Assembly (NCBI GenBank): GCA_013400975.1
Contig: WBMZ01006400.1
Location: forward strand, 682,001-746,000
From: Atrichornis clamosus
Lineage: Eukaryota > Chordata > Aves > Passeriformes > Menuridae
Direction of reading: 5' to 3'
Length of the DNA stretch: 64,000 nucleotides
The translations under genes and the position numbers were made by a program. Numbering within the stretch: the first letter of the stretch is position 1; each line of letters opens with the position of its first letter. Of this stretch, positions 53,726 through 64,000 are shown one piece after another. The notes below the pieces were generated by a model. That model was not told the DNA's origin and did no database searches. It saw only the letters and a program-made list of their open reading frames with translations.

Positions 53726-53775
53726 GGAAAAAAAAACCAAAACCAAAACAAAACAAAAAAACCCCACACAAACAA
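53726..53775 (+). repeat. A-rich low-complexity block (AAAAC)n-like
   Basis: A run of nine A is followed by repeated 'ccaaaa', 'caaaa' and 'caaaaaaa' units, ending in 'accccacacaaac'. It is simple sequence of the type left by replication slippage of an A-rich tail. No element body was recognised upstream. Confidence 0.8.
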
Positions 53776-55975
53776 AGAGCTAATCAGAATTAAAATCTCT
53801 TCCTCTGAGTTTCTACCATAAGGATCACTCTGTTACTACCCAGAACAGCTTGCCCTACCTGGCCTTCCAGGCTGTGCTTGTGGCATTATTCTGCCTATGC
53901 TGTACCCGAGTCAACAGGAGGGAAGGTAAAGCAGGCTCCGAGGCACTGATGGAAGAGAAACCTCCTGTCTGTGGAGCAAAAGCTGCTGCTGGAAGAGATC
54001 TCAGCAAGCAGCTCGTGTGCTGTTTGCAGCAGAGCCATAGGTGCTCTCCATCAACAGCAGGGCACGAGGCAGCACGAGATGCTCTGCTAGGACTGGGGGA
54101 CTTAAATCCTGCTTTTATCATAGGATTAGATACTACAAGCACTGCGGGCCAGCTGTTTTTTATAAAGAAAAAAGAGGCAGCACAGCACTCCTCTAGGAAT
54201 ACACTTAACATGACAAACTCATTTATTCCCAGCAGTTGTTTACCACTCTGTACCTTTCCCGCAGCAAGTGAAACAAAAGACAGGATTTGAATGTGAAATG
54301 GTTTAAATGTAACAGCAGAAATGAAGGCTGGGGCCCGGATTCACTCCCCAGATCTACTGCAAGAACTTTTGTTTCTCTCCTGCACCTCTGCAGTGCTCTA
54401 CAGAAAGCAGAGATACCAGTGTGCAGTGTGATAAACTGCTAACAACAGGACTAAAATTAAACCTCACCTGTGTGAGACTTCAGAATGGGAAGGGCTACTG
54501 ACCATTGTTGTCCAATGTTATCCATTTCATTCATTTTCAGCAAGGAAGCTTCCAGTCTCACTCCTTCCTGGTAGGACCAACCTACCACTGCTCAAGTCAC
54601 CAGAGCTATGATGAGCACACACCTACTGCAGGGTTATGGCATGATATGAGTCAGCCTAAAAGCACTCCTATCCTCTGGCCAGGTCCTGCCTCTTAACTCT
54701 CTGCAAGGTTCTCCCACCTGCCACTAGCACTCATCAGTCCTGAGGAAAGGAAATCTGGCAAACAGAAGAAAAAACAACAAACAACTCAAAACCAGGTGAC
54801 TTGGCCAGGTCAGTCATTGGCTCCAAGACAGTCACTGGATGTAATCCTGGAAGGAAGGGGACAGGGTGCAACAGCTCCTGTCCCTAGAACAGTGGACAGA
54901 TAAATAACACACGTGAAATGAAAGTAGCAGAAACCCGCTGGAAAAGAAAAATTGTATTTGTAATTAAAAGCAGGAGTTAGGGAATTTTTTTTATTATCAT
55001 TCACTTAAACCAAACAAACTAAGTGGCCCTGGTTTTCAACATTGTGTGTCCATGAGGCCATCCTGTCTCCCTGCCTTCGGCTGGAAAAACAACTCCATGC
55101 TCAGTCTGTTAGGACCAGGATCAGCACAGCAGCCGTGAGGCAGTGATACCCCTATTTCTAGAGAGCCCCCAAGTCCCTTCTTGATAACTTAGGCATGACT
55201 GCATTGCTCCATTTCTTTTATACAATGAATTCATGTAAATCTGCAATTCAGTTTCTCGATCAAGTGTCTTTCTAGTGTCAGCCTGGCACAAGGAGCACCA
55301 CGAGGCAGGGCCTGACCGTGCCAGGAAGGGGTGCCCACACCTCTGACCCAGCACAGCAGAGCACCTTCCAGTATTCCCTGTCACTGCAGCCCCACAGCTG
55401 TACAAGCGTCCTCACTATGGACTGTACTGACTACTTTGTTGAGTAAACTGGGGTTGGTTATGCAGAGTGAAACTAAAAACTGTTCAGTTTGGATTTACAA
55501 GAAGAGAAAGGGCTCAAGAAGCTGAGCAGCCCCCACCACAGCAGCTCAGCTGGGGCCAGTGCCCAGGTGGGAGCTTCCCCTGGAGACCAAGATTCCAGCC
55601 TGAGAAACAGCCTTGTTCCTCTTATGGCTGCAGGGCCCCTTGAGTGCATTTTCACCTCAAGAAATTTTCCTCTCCTCTGGCTCTCTCTTTGAGCAGTACC
55701 TAAAACCTCAGGGAGGAGAAAAGGGTAACATTTTCTGGAAGTGCAGAGGAGTAATAAATTATAGTTGTACATACATATTAGATATGCATAGATTTGTCAT
55801 ATATATTTGAGCTATTGTGAGACTAATCCCCCTAAGAATAACTCTTAGAAGCACAGGGGTTTTACAGTCACATTGCAAGAAATCACATGCTTTAGATATA
55901 GAGGAGGTGGATTTATAGAGTTGTTTTACTTTCACCAAGTTTTTCATGTGTTTCATAAAGCAGAACATGGTGTAA

Positions 55976-56062
55976 TTTATTGCTTGTCTAGCATCTTTCA
56001 CACCAAAAAGATTACAAAAATGTTTCACTGCCAATTACAGCTAACCAACCTCACTCAAAGGC
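55976..56062 (+). mobile_element. Possible second copy of the same ancient repeat
   Basis: The stretch 'cttgtctagcatctttcaca' followed by 'aaaaagattacaaaaatg', 'ttcac', 'ccaattacagc' and 'aacctcac' follows the block order of the remnant at 61,683-61,776 and runs the same way. Matches are shorter and more broken, so chance similarity is possible. The flanking 200 bases upstream are AT-rich and unremarkable. It contains parts of short open frames on both strands, which I treat as accidental. Confidence 0.33.
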
Positions 56063-56303
56063 AGCACAGCTAATAGTGAACTCACAGAAGCTCAGAAGTT
56101 CATGGACAGATGAAAGATCTCAAAGCTCAATTACTTTTCATGGACAGAATCCTAAACATCTTCCTCCCAACCATATCCTTCCCAGAAAGAGGGACCTGAA
56201 AGCTGAAAAGCTCAACAAAGATGGCTTGAAAGGAAATCTTCCAGGCAAGTTGGCTCTGGAAAAACATGTAACAGAGCATTCTCAGGCATGGCATGCACAT
56301 ATT

Positions 56304-56315
56304 AAAAAAAAAAAA
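56304..56315 (+). repeat. A12 homopolymer
   Basis: Twelve A sit within otherwise unique sequence. Frames crossing it on both strands are artefacts of the run. Confidence 0.85.
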
Positions 56316-56479
56316 GCTCTCTTCTTCCCTCAATATGGCAATGATGGACCAGAACAATGAGCACAGTTAGAGTCATAGGACAAGAAAAACAGTCTGGGGC
56401 AACACAGCAGGGAAATTTTTAAATGAGCAGGATCACTTATATTTGACTTCGAAAAGAGAGGATATGACTATCCTCAGCC

Positions 56480-56930
56480 TGGTGTGGAGACACTTTTATT
56501 GCTCGACTTTTACATGATCTTATAAAGCGAGTATTTGGACAGTAAGAATACATTTCAGAGATGTCTATAGTGTGGCTGGCAGGGACTTGCAGCTTTTCTA
56601 TTCTAAGCCTAAGGCAATAATGTCCTGGGTGATGTGTGCCTGTGTTGAAGCACTGAACATCCATCGGATTAAGGCAATTCACAATGCTCATGTGCTGACT
56701 TCAAAATCCATGAAGTATAAATGGCACTGAGATCTTTTTCCCCTAAATAAAGGGTTATTCTTCTTCTTTTAGAAGATGGCTGGAGCCACAGACAATATAT
56801 AATGTTTTGAAGTCTCAGCTTTAATTAGAGAGTTAAAGAAACATATCTTCTTTTGTTAAAAGGGCAGGTTGTATTGAATGCGTGACAATGGAACTGCTTC
56901 CAGGACTATCACCACAGATGTTCCTGCATG
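56480..56930. other. CNE-like block with an 84-codon minus frame
   Basis: The left part (56,437-56,691) holds an 84-codon minus-strand frame from ATG with no low complexity, isolated CpGs and a mixed residue set (NPMDVQCFNTGTHHPGHYC near the start). I recognise no family and see no clear donor or acceptor at its edges. The right part, 56,750-56,930, has 'ctttaattagagagttaaag' and 'ttgttaaaagggcaggttg' and looks like conserved non-coding DNA. The frame may simply be open by chance inside it. Confidence 0.25.
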
Positions 56931-58194
56931 GTGCTGTGGAGAAGGATGATAAAGAGCTCACCCTTCACAAACATTGACTTTTTGCCAACTTTGCACTTTT
57001 GTGACTCATCTCCTACTGATTTTAGTAGTAAGCAAAAAACCTTAAATGCAAATTATATTTCTCATCCACTTTTATCAAGGGCAGCATTCAATGCTGAGTC
57101 CATAGCTAGTCAATATTTTAATATTAACAATACTGAGGAAAGAAAAAGATATTGTGTGGAAACTTATGGGGCTATTGTCACAACAGTAAAATATTATAAC
57201 CCATGAAAGATAACACATCTTTGGAGCAGGGCTGGTTTCATTCTCACAAGTGCTGCTGCTAAGAGTTAAAGCAGATTCTTCCTTTTTTAATAGAGTCCCC
57301 TGCAAAAATATGCCAGTCAAATACTGTGCCTTGCATTTGAGAGATGCCCTTGTCTAGCACTGTCAGAGAACAGTGTAAACAGCACAATGCAGCCCTCTTC
57401 CTTGGCACGCAGCAAACAGCAAGCAAACCCTAAAACAAGGGCAAACAATCCCAGCAAGCAGCGTGATTAGGTTTGCTCTGAAACACCTGCATGTAAAGAG
57501 AGTGCAAGCTTCCATTTCCCTCTCTGGGAGAAAGAAATCACAAGACCTGGCAAAGTCCATCCCTAGTGTGCTGATACACAAGCATGAAATGACCCACACT
57601 GCAAGAAAATGTAAACAAGCAAAAAGAGATGACAAAAATCTTATATTTAATACTACAGCCTAAGTCTTCTTGACTTCAGGCTTCAGACTAGGTTTTCAAA
57701 GGCTGGTATCTAAAAGAACAAATAATGATTTTGTCAATGCAACCTCAAAGACTGTAGCTGAAAAATAATGCAAAGAGTCTGGCTAAGGACGAGCTTGGAA
57801 ATGCAACCTCTGGGGGATCTGTTTTTCATGAAATTTTAAAGATGTACATAAAATAGGAGTTTAGGTTGTGTGCTTAGAATTGTGTGGATTCAAGTAAGAG
57901 TGAAAAAACACTTTCTTGGTACCCATTTGCTACTTGAAAGAATGAGCACTGACAATCTGGATACTTAAAAATAAGATTAACCCAAACCTGGGCAAAATTC
58001 CTTATCTTCCCCCTCTTCCAAGGTGTTTGCTGGTTCTCCTTATTCATTCCAGCAGTCAGTATGCTTTAATTGCAGATGCCCTGAATTTCACAAAGATGTT
58101 ATTTTCCTTATGTAAAAAACAAAAGTGTACTTAGTTTAAGGATTCAAATGTTCAGAGTTGAGCACTAACTTCAGTGCAAGCAGCCTTGGATGCG

Positions 58195-58485
58195 CTAGTT
58201 CAGAGCGGCATTTGCTGCTGGAGGATGCAAACAAGAGTTTGGAACAGCTGCTGGGACGAGCTGTGGGCAGAACCGGGTGCGGCAGGGTGGGCCCGGGACC
58301 TGACAGTAAGGCAGAGTTACTCTTCCCAAAGCAGGTGTTTCGTCCTGTGCCAGGCCTCCCACCCCTGCCTGCTCAGCAGTTTCTGTTCCCTGCAGGAGCC
58401 CCAGAGGTTCAGCAGCCCTTGGACCACAGAGCTGGGCTGGAGCAGAGGGTGTCTCCAGCAGAGCTAAGCTGGTGCCTAGACTGAA
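58195..58485. other. GC-rich patch with overlapping open frames
   Basis: This is the largest GC-rich segment, about 290 bases. Three overlapping frames (108 and 97 codons on +, 103 on -) are open through it, which points to composition rather than coding. A plus-strand 'ttctgttccctgcag' at about 58,381-58,395 resembles a splice acceptor and CpGs are modest. It lies directly before a CNE-like block at 58.5 kb. I cannot assign a product. Confidence 0.5.
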
Positions 58486-58539
58486 TCCCCATGACAAAGC
58501 CAGCACGAATCACTCTGCCTTGTGGTGAAACCGCGTCAC

Positions 58540-58870
58540 TGGCTCAGTCCCACCATCCTCAGGATTAATTCGCACATTTTAATTTCACTATTATTCACAC
58601 TATTCCACCTAATCTTGTAATTATTTACCACCAAAAAAAACCACAAAGCCCCTCCGATAAAACCAGAGTATTTCAGCATGTATTCCCCTTTGCCAGTCAG
58701 TGCATCACATGCAGCTTTGCTTTGATTTTCCTGACTAAAGGATCATCCAATTTGCTGCAATGCTGCACAAAATAAATCACTAACCTCGTAAAGCAACAAA
58801 AGGAGGACATTTAATGAGTCAAAGACAATATTGCATTACCAAAATAAAAATTAAAGGAACTAAATTGTTC
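58540..58870. other. CNE-like block
   Basis: It contains 'caggattaattcgcacattt', 'atcttgtaattatttacc' and 'ggacatttaatgagtcaaag', followed by short A/T mirror words ('taaaggaac', 'gttcctttaaa') around 58,852-58,876. It is unique, with no frame, and lies next to the GC-rich patch at 58.2 kb. Confidence 0.28.
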
Positions 58871-59429
58871 CTTTAAAACAAAATTTGAAAGCTTTTCAGA
58901 GCCCAAGAAAACAAAAAAGCCATACATGAAGGAAATACAATAATTGTAACCACAGAAATACAAATGTCATTGGTAGAAAACATAACAGGGCTTTTTGAGA
59001 GAACACCACTGAATGAAAGCAAGAGAAGCAAAAACTGGATGAAAAGAAGAAAGGATGAGACAGATGAAAGAAAAGATGACAGCCAAGTGAGAAAACAGGA
59101 AGGTCATTTCCTTTATCTAGACTTGCTAACTTTAGTGCTCAGAAACAAAGGCAGAGACTGTTCTTCACAAAATTGTCTCCAAGGACTCTATAGTCCATTT
59201 GGTGATATTTTCAAAAAATAGTTTGAAGAAAAAGAAAACTATATTCTTTAATGTCACTCAGCAGCAGTTCTGCAGCTGGGGATTTCTGTTCATACAATGG
59301 TTTAAAGTTTTTTCTGCTCTAGTTATTTCATTACAACCATAGGATTTATTACATGGTAATTCCCTGAACTCTTATAAATCTATTTGGGGATAGGAGGGGG
59401 GTTGTCTTATGATTCCAGTCTGGCAACAA

Positions 59430-59890
59430 ATTTTCCATATAAAATTTAATCTATTGTATCTCACTTTTGTATAATCAGATCATTAAAATGCATTGCTAAT
59501 ATGTAAATCTGAGCTAACCTCATTACCATAATTATGCTCCATAATTATTGAATAAACAAGCATTTTAGAGTTTCTGAAGTCTGCTGAGAATGCTTTTCCA
59601 GTTTGGGAGTGGCTTTAATTATGCGCTTCCTAATCATTATTATAAAGCTTTGTGGCAATCCTGCTATGTGATTGTTTTAAACGCTGCTCCTAATCTGACT
59701 GGCAAGGACCAAAGGTTCGTGTGCTGCGAGCACATCAGACGGATCCCTCAGTCACAGCCTGCCTGCCAGGCTCCACATGAATTAGTATTATTGTTTAATT
59801 TATAGACAGGGCTTTGCTCACAAGCCTTCATGCATTTTAAGGAATTATAGGCAATGAGTCAAATTCTGCTTTTCCCTCTGGAAGGAGAAT
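59430..59890. other. CNE-like block with duplicated homeodomain word
   Basis: By texture this is the strongest candidate regulatory element. CCATAATTAT occurs at 59,526 and again 13 bases later at 59,539. Further homeodomain-type words include 'ggctttaattatgcgc', 'ctaatcattattataaag' and 'catgaattagtattattg', plus 'gaccaaaggttcg', which resembles a nuclear-receptor or TCF-type word. A 71-codon plus frame (59,590-59,805) lies inside but looks incidental. No repeat explains it. Confidence 0.4.
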
Positions 59891-60050
59891 TAGTGAGTGA
59901 ACATCTCTCTGTGTGACATAAGTTTATTGAATGTAAAGTATCCTGAAAAAGCATGCTCACCATAGGTTTTACACCTGCACTGCACAGATGTCCAAAGAAA
60001 TAGCTTTCAAATGTGCTGCCTACTGGGTATTTATTCTATTTTTATTTTTC

Positions 60051-60083
60051 TTTTTTTTTTGTGGTGGTGGTTTGTTGGTGGCT
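60051..60083 (+). repeat. T10 run with (GTG)n-like simple repeat
   Basis: A T10 run is followed by 'gtggtggtggtttgttggtgg', an imperfect GTG triplet array, then T6. This is a low-complexity patch. Fifty bases of T-rich sequence precede it. Confidence 0.8.
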
Positions 60084-61682
60084 TTTTTACAACACATAAG
60101 TGTTATACAATAAATGAGGCATAGGGTAAACATCAGAGCCCCAGCCAATACAAGTAGCTTCACTGAAGCTAATAAACTTTTGCCAATGTATGGAAGATTC
60201 AGCCCATTACCTTTGGAAGCCATCATAAGGAGAACCCTGCTGACTTCTACAAGCCACTTTCATCTGTAATAAGCAGCACATTGTTCTAAGACTACCATTA
60301 TCAGAACATGATGTCATATCTTGCTCTAAACAGAAAATGGAAAATGGTCTTTGCAGATCACCAGGAAAAGATATCCACAATCTGTGACTGATCTGACCTT
60401 CAAACAAGTGACTCCTACATTATCAGTAAAGTCTTGGAAACATTTGAGTGTCCTTGACCCTTGAGTGATTAAAAAAAAAAATACCCATGATATTGATCTT
60501 TTCTCATTTAACATGAGATTTTGTGAAAGAGACTTAATTAAAGTTTGTCAAACTATAAGAAGGTCAATAAGATTGATTCATACAAATTTTCAGAGTGAAA
60601 ATTTTTTTAAAAGGGTTTGCTATATATTCGAAAAAGCAAGTATAAACAGTGTAGCACGCATGGTAATGAACCTGCTGGAACAGGAGAAACAACTGATTAA
60701 CACCACCACTTCAGTTCTCCAAAGCTCAACAGAAAATACAAATCACACACATTGGAAAAGGTCTTTCAATCCAAAAAAAGACCCTCAAACAAACAAAAAA
60801 CCTCACCCAAACCACCCAAGAATCAGATTACTTTAGTGTTTTTTGCAGATCCCAGGGCTCACTTGATTTTCTAATAGGCAACAGGAGGAAGAGACTGAAA
60901 ATGCCCCATCTCTCAGAACAGCAGCTCCCTTTCTCCAACTCTTTGTAACATGTCTCAACAGCCTGTCCTCCACATACTCAGTCTCCCAGGTCTGCTTCCC
61001 CAGAAAGTGAACTAGAAAGGAAGCTCAAATTAGATTCAGGCAGTGATGAACATTACCATTTTGGTGAGCTAAAGCTTGTCAAGCTCTCTTATCCTTTAGG
61101 TGAACATCACATTACCGGACCATGGGACAAAGATTTGATGTGAAATTACACTTCACTGTGCATTTATAGGACAGACAGACTGTTTTATCTTAGATGGGGG
61201 AAGAAAGATCAGACCTTTACAGAAAAGAAAAAAGGATTATTCACATTCACTGACAATAGCATCACCTTGTAGGCAAAGACCAGCGCTTTTTTCTTCTATG
61301 TATGGATTTTGTGCCCTTCTGCAAAACCTTTTTTTAAGAGCATTGGAAAGAAAAGTGACAGGAGTAAATATCAGTGAAATAAATCATTTGCTCTTAAGGA
61401 ATTCAACATACGGAACAAAAAGAAATTCAGATGATACAAAAAGTATATTCACAGAAACACATTAACCTGAAAACCACAAGGAGGTGGTTAGGAAATAAGT
61501 CTCAAGCTAAATTTAAATATCATTTAAACTTAAATCCCATTAAATCCTGAGTCCATCCTTTCCCTACAGAAGAATTTCCAGTGCAGAGAAGCTGGTAGGA
61601 GGAAAGATAAGATCAGTGCTTTGTTCAGTAGAAAATCTCAGCACAATGCCAGGCTTAGAGCCCACACCAAGAATGACACTGA

Positions 61683-61776
61683 CTAATAACAATAATGCTT
61701 TTCATTTCTGTAGTGCTTTTCAGCAGAGAATCTGGAACTACTTTCAAGTATCCATTTATTAAACTTCACTATTGAA
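61683..61776 (+). mobile_element. Ancient amniote interspersed repeat remnant (old SINE/L3-like 3' region)
   Basis: After an 'aataacaataatgc' start the sequence runs 'catttctgtagtgcttttca', then 'agaatct', 'actactttcaa' and 'attaaacttcac'. From memory, this order matches an old interspersed family scattered through amniote genomes, with blocks CATTTCTATAGYGCCTTTCA, AGATCTCAAAGC, CTTTACAAAC and ATTAAGCCTCAC. I am confident about the pattern but not the family name (SINE or L3/CR1-like 3' end). Divergence is high, as expected for an insertion predating modern birds. Members of such families have sometimes been kept as regulatory DNA, but nothing here shows that for this copy. Confidence 0.55.
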
Positions 61777-61852
61777 ATTATATGTGTGTCCACATTTTTT
61801 GGATTAAAATAAAAAGCACAACAATCTGAGGCTAGATCCCCACTCCACCTTT

Positions 61853-61865
61853 CTGTGTGTGTGTG
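61853..61865 (+). repeat. Short (TG)n microsatellite
   Basis: Six to seven TG units lie about 80 bases downstream of the ancient repeat remnant at 61,683. This is short for a variable locus. Confidence 0.75.
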
Positions 61866-63069
61866 AAAAAGGCAAAATAGCATAGTAGCTTCATGTCTTT
61901 CAGGCAAGAATGTTCTTACTCCTATTCCCTTTTTCTGCAACCAGAATCTTAGATCTCCACTTGCATTGAACCATGGCTTAAACAGCCTGGGTTAGCACCC
62001 TTTATTGCCTTGGTGAGGGGCAGATTTGGCCTCACTTTTCCTCAGGTGAACCAAACTCACATCTCCTGCCACCTCACACAGCCTGGGAACTCCAGAACAG
62101 CACAAGACGCATTCCGTGGTGATACAGAATTTCAAACAAAACAAAAGCCCCACAAGGCAAGAGACCCACTCGCTGCCATTGTTCAGAGACAGGCAGTGGT
62201 TCATGGGGCTGTGCTTCACTCAGAGAGAGGCAAAGAAGAGCAGAGACAGAGCAGGATTTGCCCTCCTTTGTAACAAGGGCCCAGGTCCCCAGCGGAGCTG
62301 CCTCCTTGTCATGGGAGGCTTTGCTGACATTGGAGCACAGAGCTAATCCAGGTTAAAAAATACAAACCAACTCTATGTTATTTAGATGTTAATTTGAGCC
62401 GGGCTCATTGCAGACCCAGCTCCAATCCCTTCACGTGATGGAAATGGTGAACAGGAGCTCAGAGACAGCAGCCAGTGACCAGCAGAGGAAGGGAACCTGC
62501 TGCATCCCTGCCACAGAACATACAGGGATCCTCAGAAACAGCACAGGAACAAAACATCATTGCCTCAAGGCATCATCTTAGCCACTAGATCAATGCATTT
62601 TAGGGTGAAATTTCACAGGAAATGCATATTAGGGAGGCAGCAGGAATTGGAAGTGGCAGAAGTGTTTCCAGCAAGTGTCCTGGCTGCTCCCCACCTGCAC
62701 GGGTGCAAGTGGAGCCAGAGTGGGCTCAGCTGAAGAGCGTTCTCACAGTGTGGCACCGACTTGTTTGCTCCTGCTCTGCTCAGGGAGCTTGTAGGATCTT
62801 ACTTATCACTGAAACGCTCTCTCTGTGTCACCATACAGCCCGTATGTGCAAGAGCTTTTGTAACAGATAAGACACAGGCATGCAGGCAAACACTATCACC
62901 CCATACACTTCATTTTCTTAAGTGAAAACCGGTGTTGATCCATCAGTAAAAACTGCTGTTTTCTTGAATTGCAAATCTCCTTATCACTAGGTGCAGATAC
63001 ACCCAGCCCCTGAAGCAAGGTGGGCCATTCTTTCACTCTTTTTTAACCAATCCCTACTGCCAAAAGAGG

Positions 63070-63082
63070 AAAAAAAAAAAAA
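63070..63082 (+). repeat. A13 homopolymer
   Basis: Thirteen A are followed by 'gtgtgtctgtctg'. It is simple sequence with no attached element recognised. Confidence 0.85.
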
Positions 63083-64000
63083 GTGTGTCTGTCTGAGCAA
63101 GGGCACTGTACAGGGTTTAAAGCCGCCATAGCACCTCCCATCATGTCTCACCTGCAATCTTCACTTGCAAACAACTGCACAGGGGAGAACCTTCACAACA
63201 CATCGTGACACCAGCTCACAGACTTTCTAACAACCCTCCTTTGACTTCAAGCAGCAGATTTCACACACTCACGATATGCTGTGAATCACTGCGCTGAGAA
63301 TCATGAGCTGGCCTTATCTTTTCTTCTGCCTTCATCTAAGGATGAAATGTTCTCCTTATATTGGATGTTTACTGACTGACCCTAGGATGACACACACAGA
63401 GAGACCTTCCCACTGGCCTGGAGATTATTGCAAGATGATGCTTAGAGCATCAAATTTAGTTTCAAATTCTCTGTTTCATTGGCAATTTTTTCAGCTGACA
63501 GCAGATCTCTTTTTTGGGGGTAGAAAAAAAAACCAGATATAAAAATTAAAAGACTGAAATAACCCTTCTGTCCCAGATGAAACCTGTTTCCTTTCTGAAA
63601 TGACCTTCTGTCCCCACCTTCTTCCTCTGTGCATCTCCCATCTCAGTGCAAAAGAGCTGTTATTGCACACTGCACATGTTTGTGACACTTGACTTTAAAA
63701 AAAGAACTGCAAGTCCCTCTTCCTGAAGCAGCACTAAAATAGTTAATTACACGAAGATAGTTAATAGCCCTTCATCATCAAGGACTGGTTCTTCTGCACA
63801 CACAGGGACAGAATCCATTTATTTTTTATGTATATTCTTTTATTTATCTCACTCCTACAAGCTGTATGATAATTTATTCTCTGTCACTGTTCTTAACTCA
63901 TGAGTTCATTTAAAGTGCGATAGCAGAGAAAATACATTAACAGTTTCAGAGAATAAAACCATTCTGAAAATGGAATCCAGCACTTTACTTTTACAAATAC

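Larger units (their letters stand above)
59900..64000. other. Mostly unique sequence, no gene seen
   Basis: This end of the window contains the ancient repeat remnant and simple repeats listed separately, and a mildly GC-rich zone at about 62,400-62,790. A 123-codon plus frame (60,465-60,836) starts in an A-run and ends in a Lys/Pro/Asn-rich string, so it is not treated as coding. Confidence 0.5.

Noticed and set aside
53850..54290. 146-codon plus-strand frame with a hydrophobic N-terminus
   Set aside because: The first 20 residues could pass for a signal peptide, but the rest resembles nothing known, a 118-codon frame is open on the other strand, and no promoter or splice signals frame it.
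58964..59221. 85-codon plus frame rich in Lys, Glu and Asp
   Set aside because: It lies on a purine-rich stretch; charge richness follows from A/G bias and no motif is visible.
1..64000. CRISPR arrays, operons, phage or other prokaryotic systems
   Set aside because: No regularly spaced repeats, no dense coding, and clear vertebrate features (CR1 remnant, long non-coding AT-rich sequence, poly-A runs).

Overview
This window looks like non-coding nuclear DNA from a vertebrate, most likely a bird. The clearest clue is a decayed CR1 LINE 3' end near 10.78 kb. Otherwise I see few transposon remnants, no Alu/B-type SINEs, no L1, and none of the operons, Shine-Dalgarno sites, tRNAs or dense ORFs of a prokaryote. 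Long reading frames are scarce. The longest (about 160-170 codons) fall on GC-rich or purine/pyrimidine-biased patches, and a rough estimate predicts one or two of that length by chance in 64 kb. I recognise no protein-coding gene. The window is best read as intergenic or deep intronic sequence.

Layout. 0-10 kb: AT-rich unique sequence with A-runs, one GC-rich patch (1.56-1.72 kb), a long pyrimidine-biased stretch (6.34-6.78 kb) and a G-rich run (8.44 kb). 10-16 kb: a purine-biased block, the CR1 remnant, and a pair of diverged direct repeats about 4 kb apart (11.64 and 15.62 kb). 12.8-13.9 kb resembles a conserved non-coding element (CNE). 16-32 kb: mostly featureless, with CNE-like blocks near 21.3, 23.2 and 26.2 kb; the last ends in a compact array of TGACATCA and TTGACA-TGTCAA motifs. 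32-48 kb: several A-runs, an A/T hairpin, a very G-rich quadruplex candidate at 36.38 kb, CNE-like blocks at 34.2, 37.4, 43.0 and 47.5 kb, and a small Cys-rich exon-like segment on the minus strand at 44.4 kb. 48-64 kb: more GC-rich patches, CNE-like blocks at 50.8, 53.4, 56.5, 58.5 and 59.5 kb, and two probable remnants of an old amniote-wide interspersed repeat (55.98 and 61.68 kb).

How it fits together. Nothing here forms a multi-gene system. The most coherent reading is a regulatory landscape: sparse repeats plus many AT-rich, homeodomain-motif-bearing blocks of the kind often found in gene deserts or long introns around developmental regulators. Two weak signals suggest that, if the window is intronic, the host gene lies on the minus strand: long homopolymer runs are A on the + strand ten times against T once, and the best exon-like segment is on the minus strand. 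CNE calls are pattern judgements from one sequence without alignment, so they carry low confidence.
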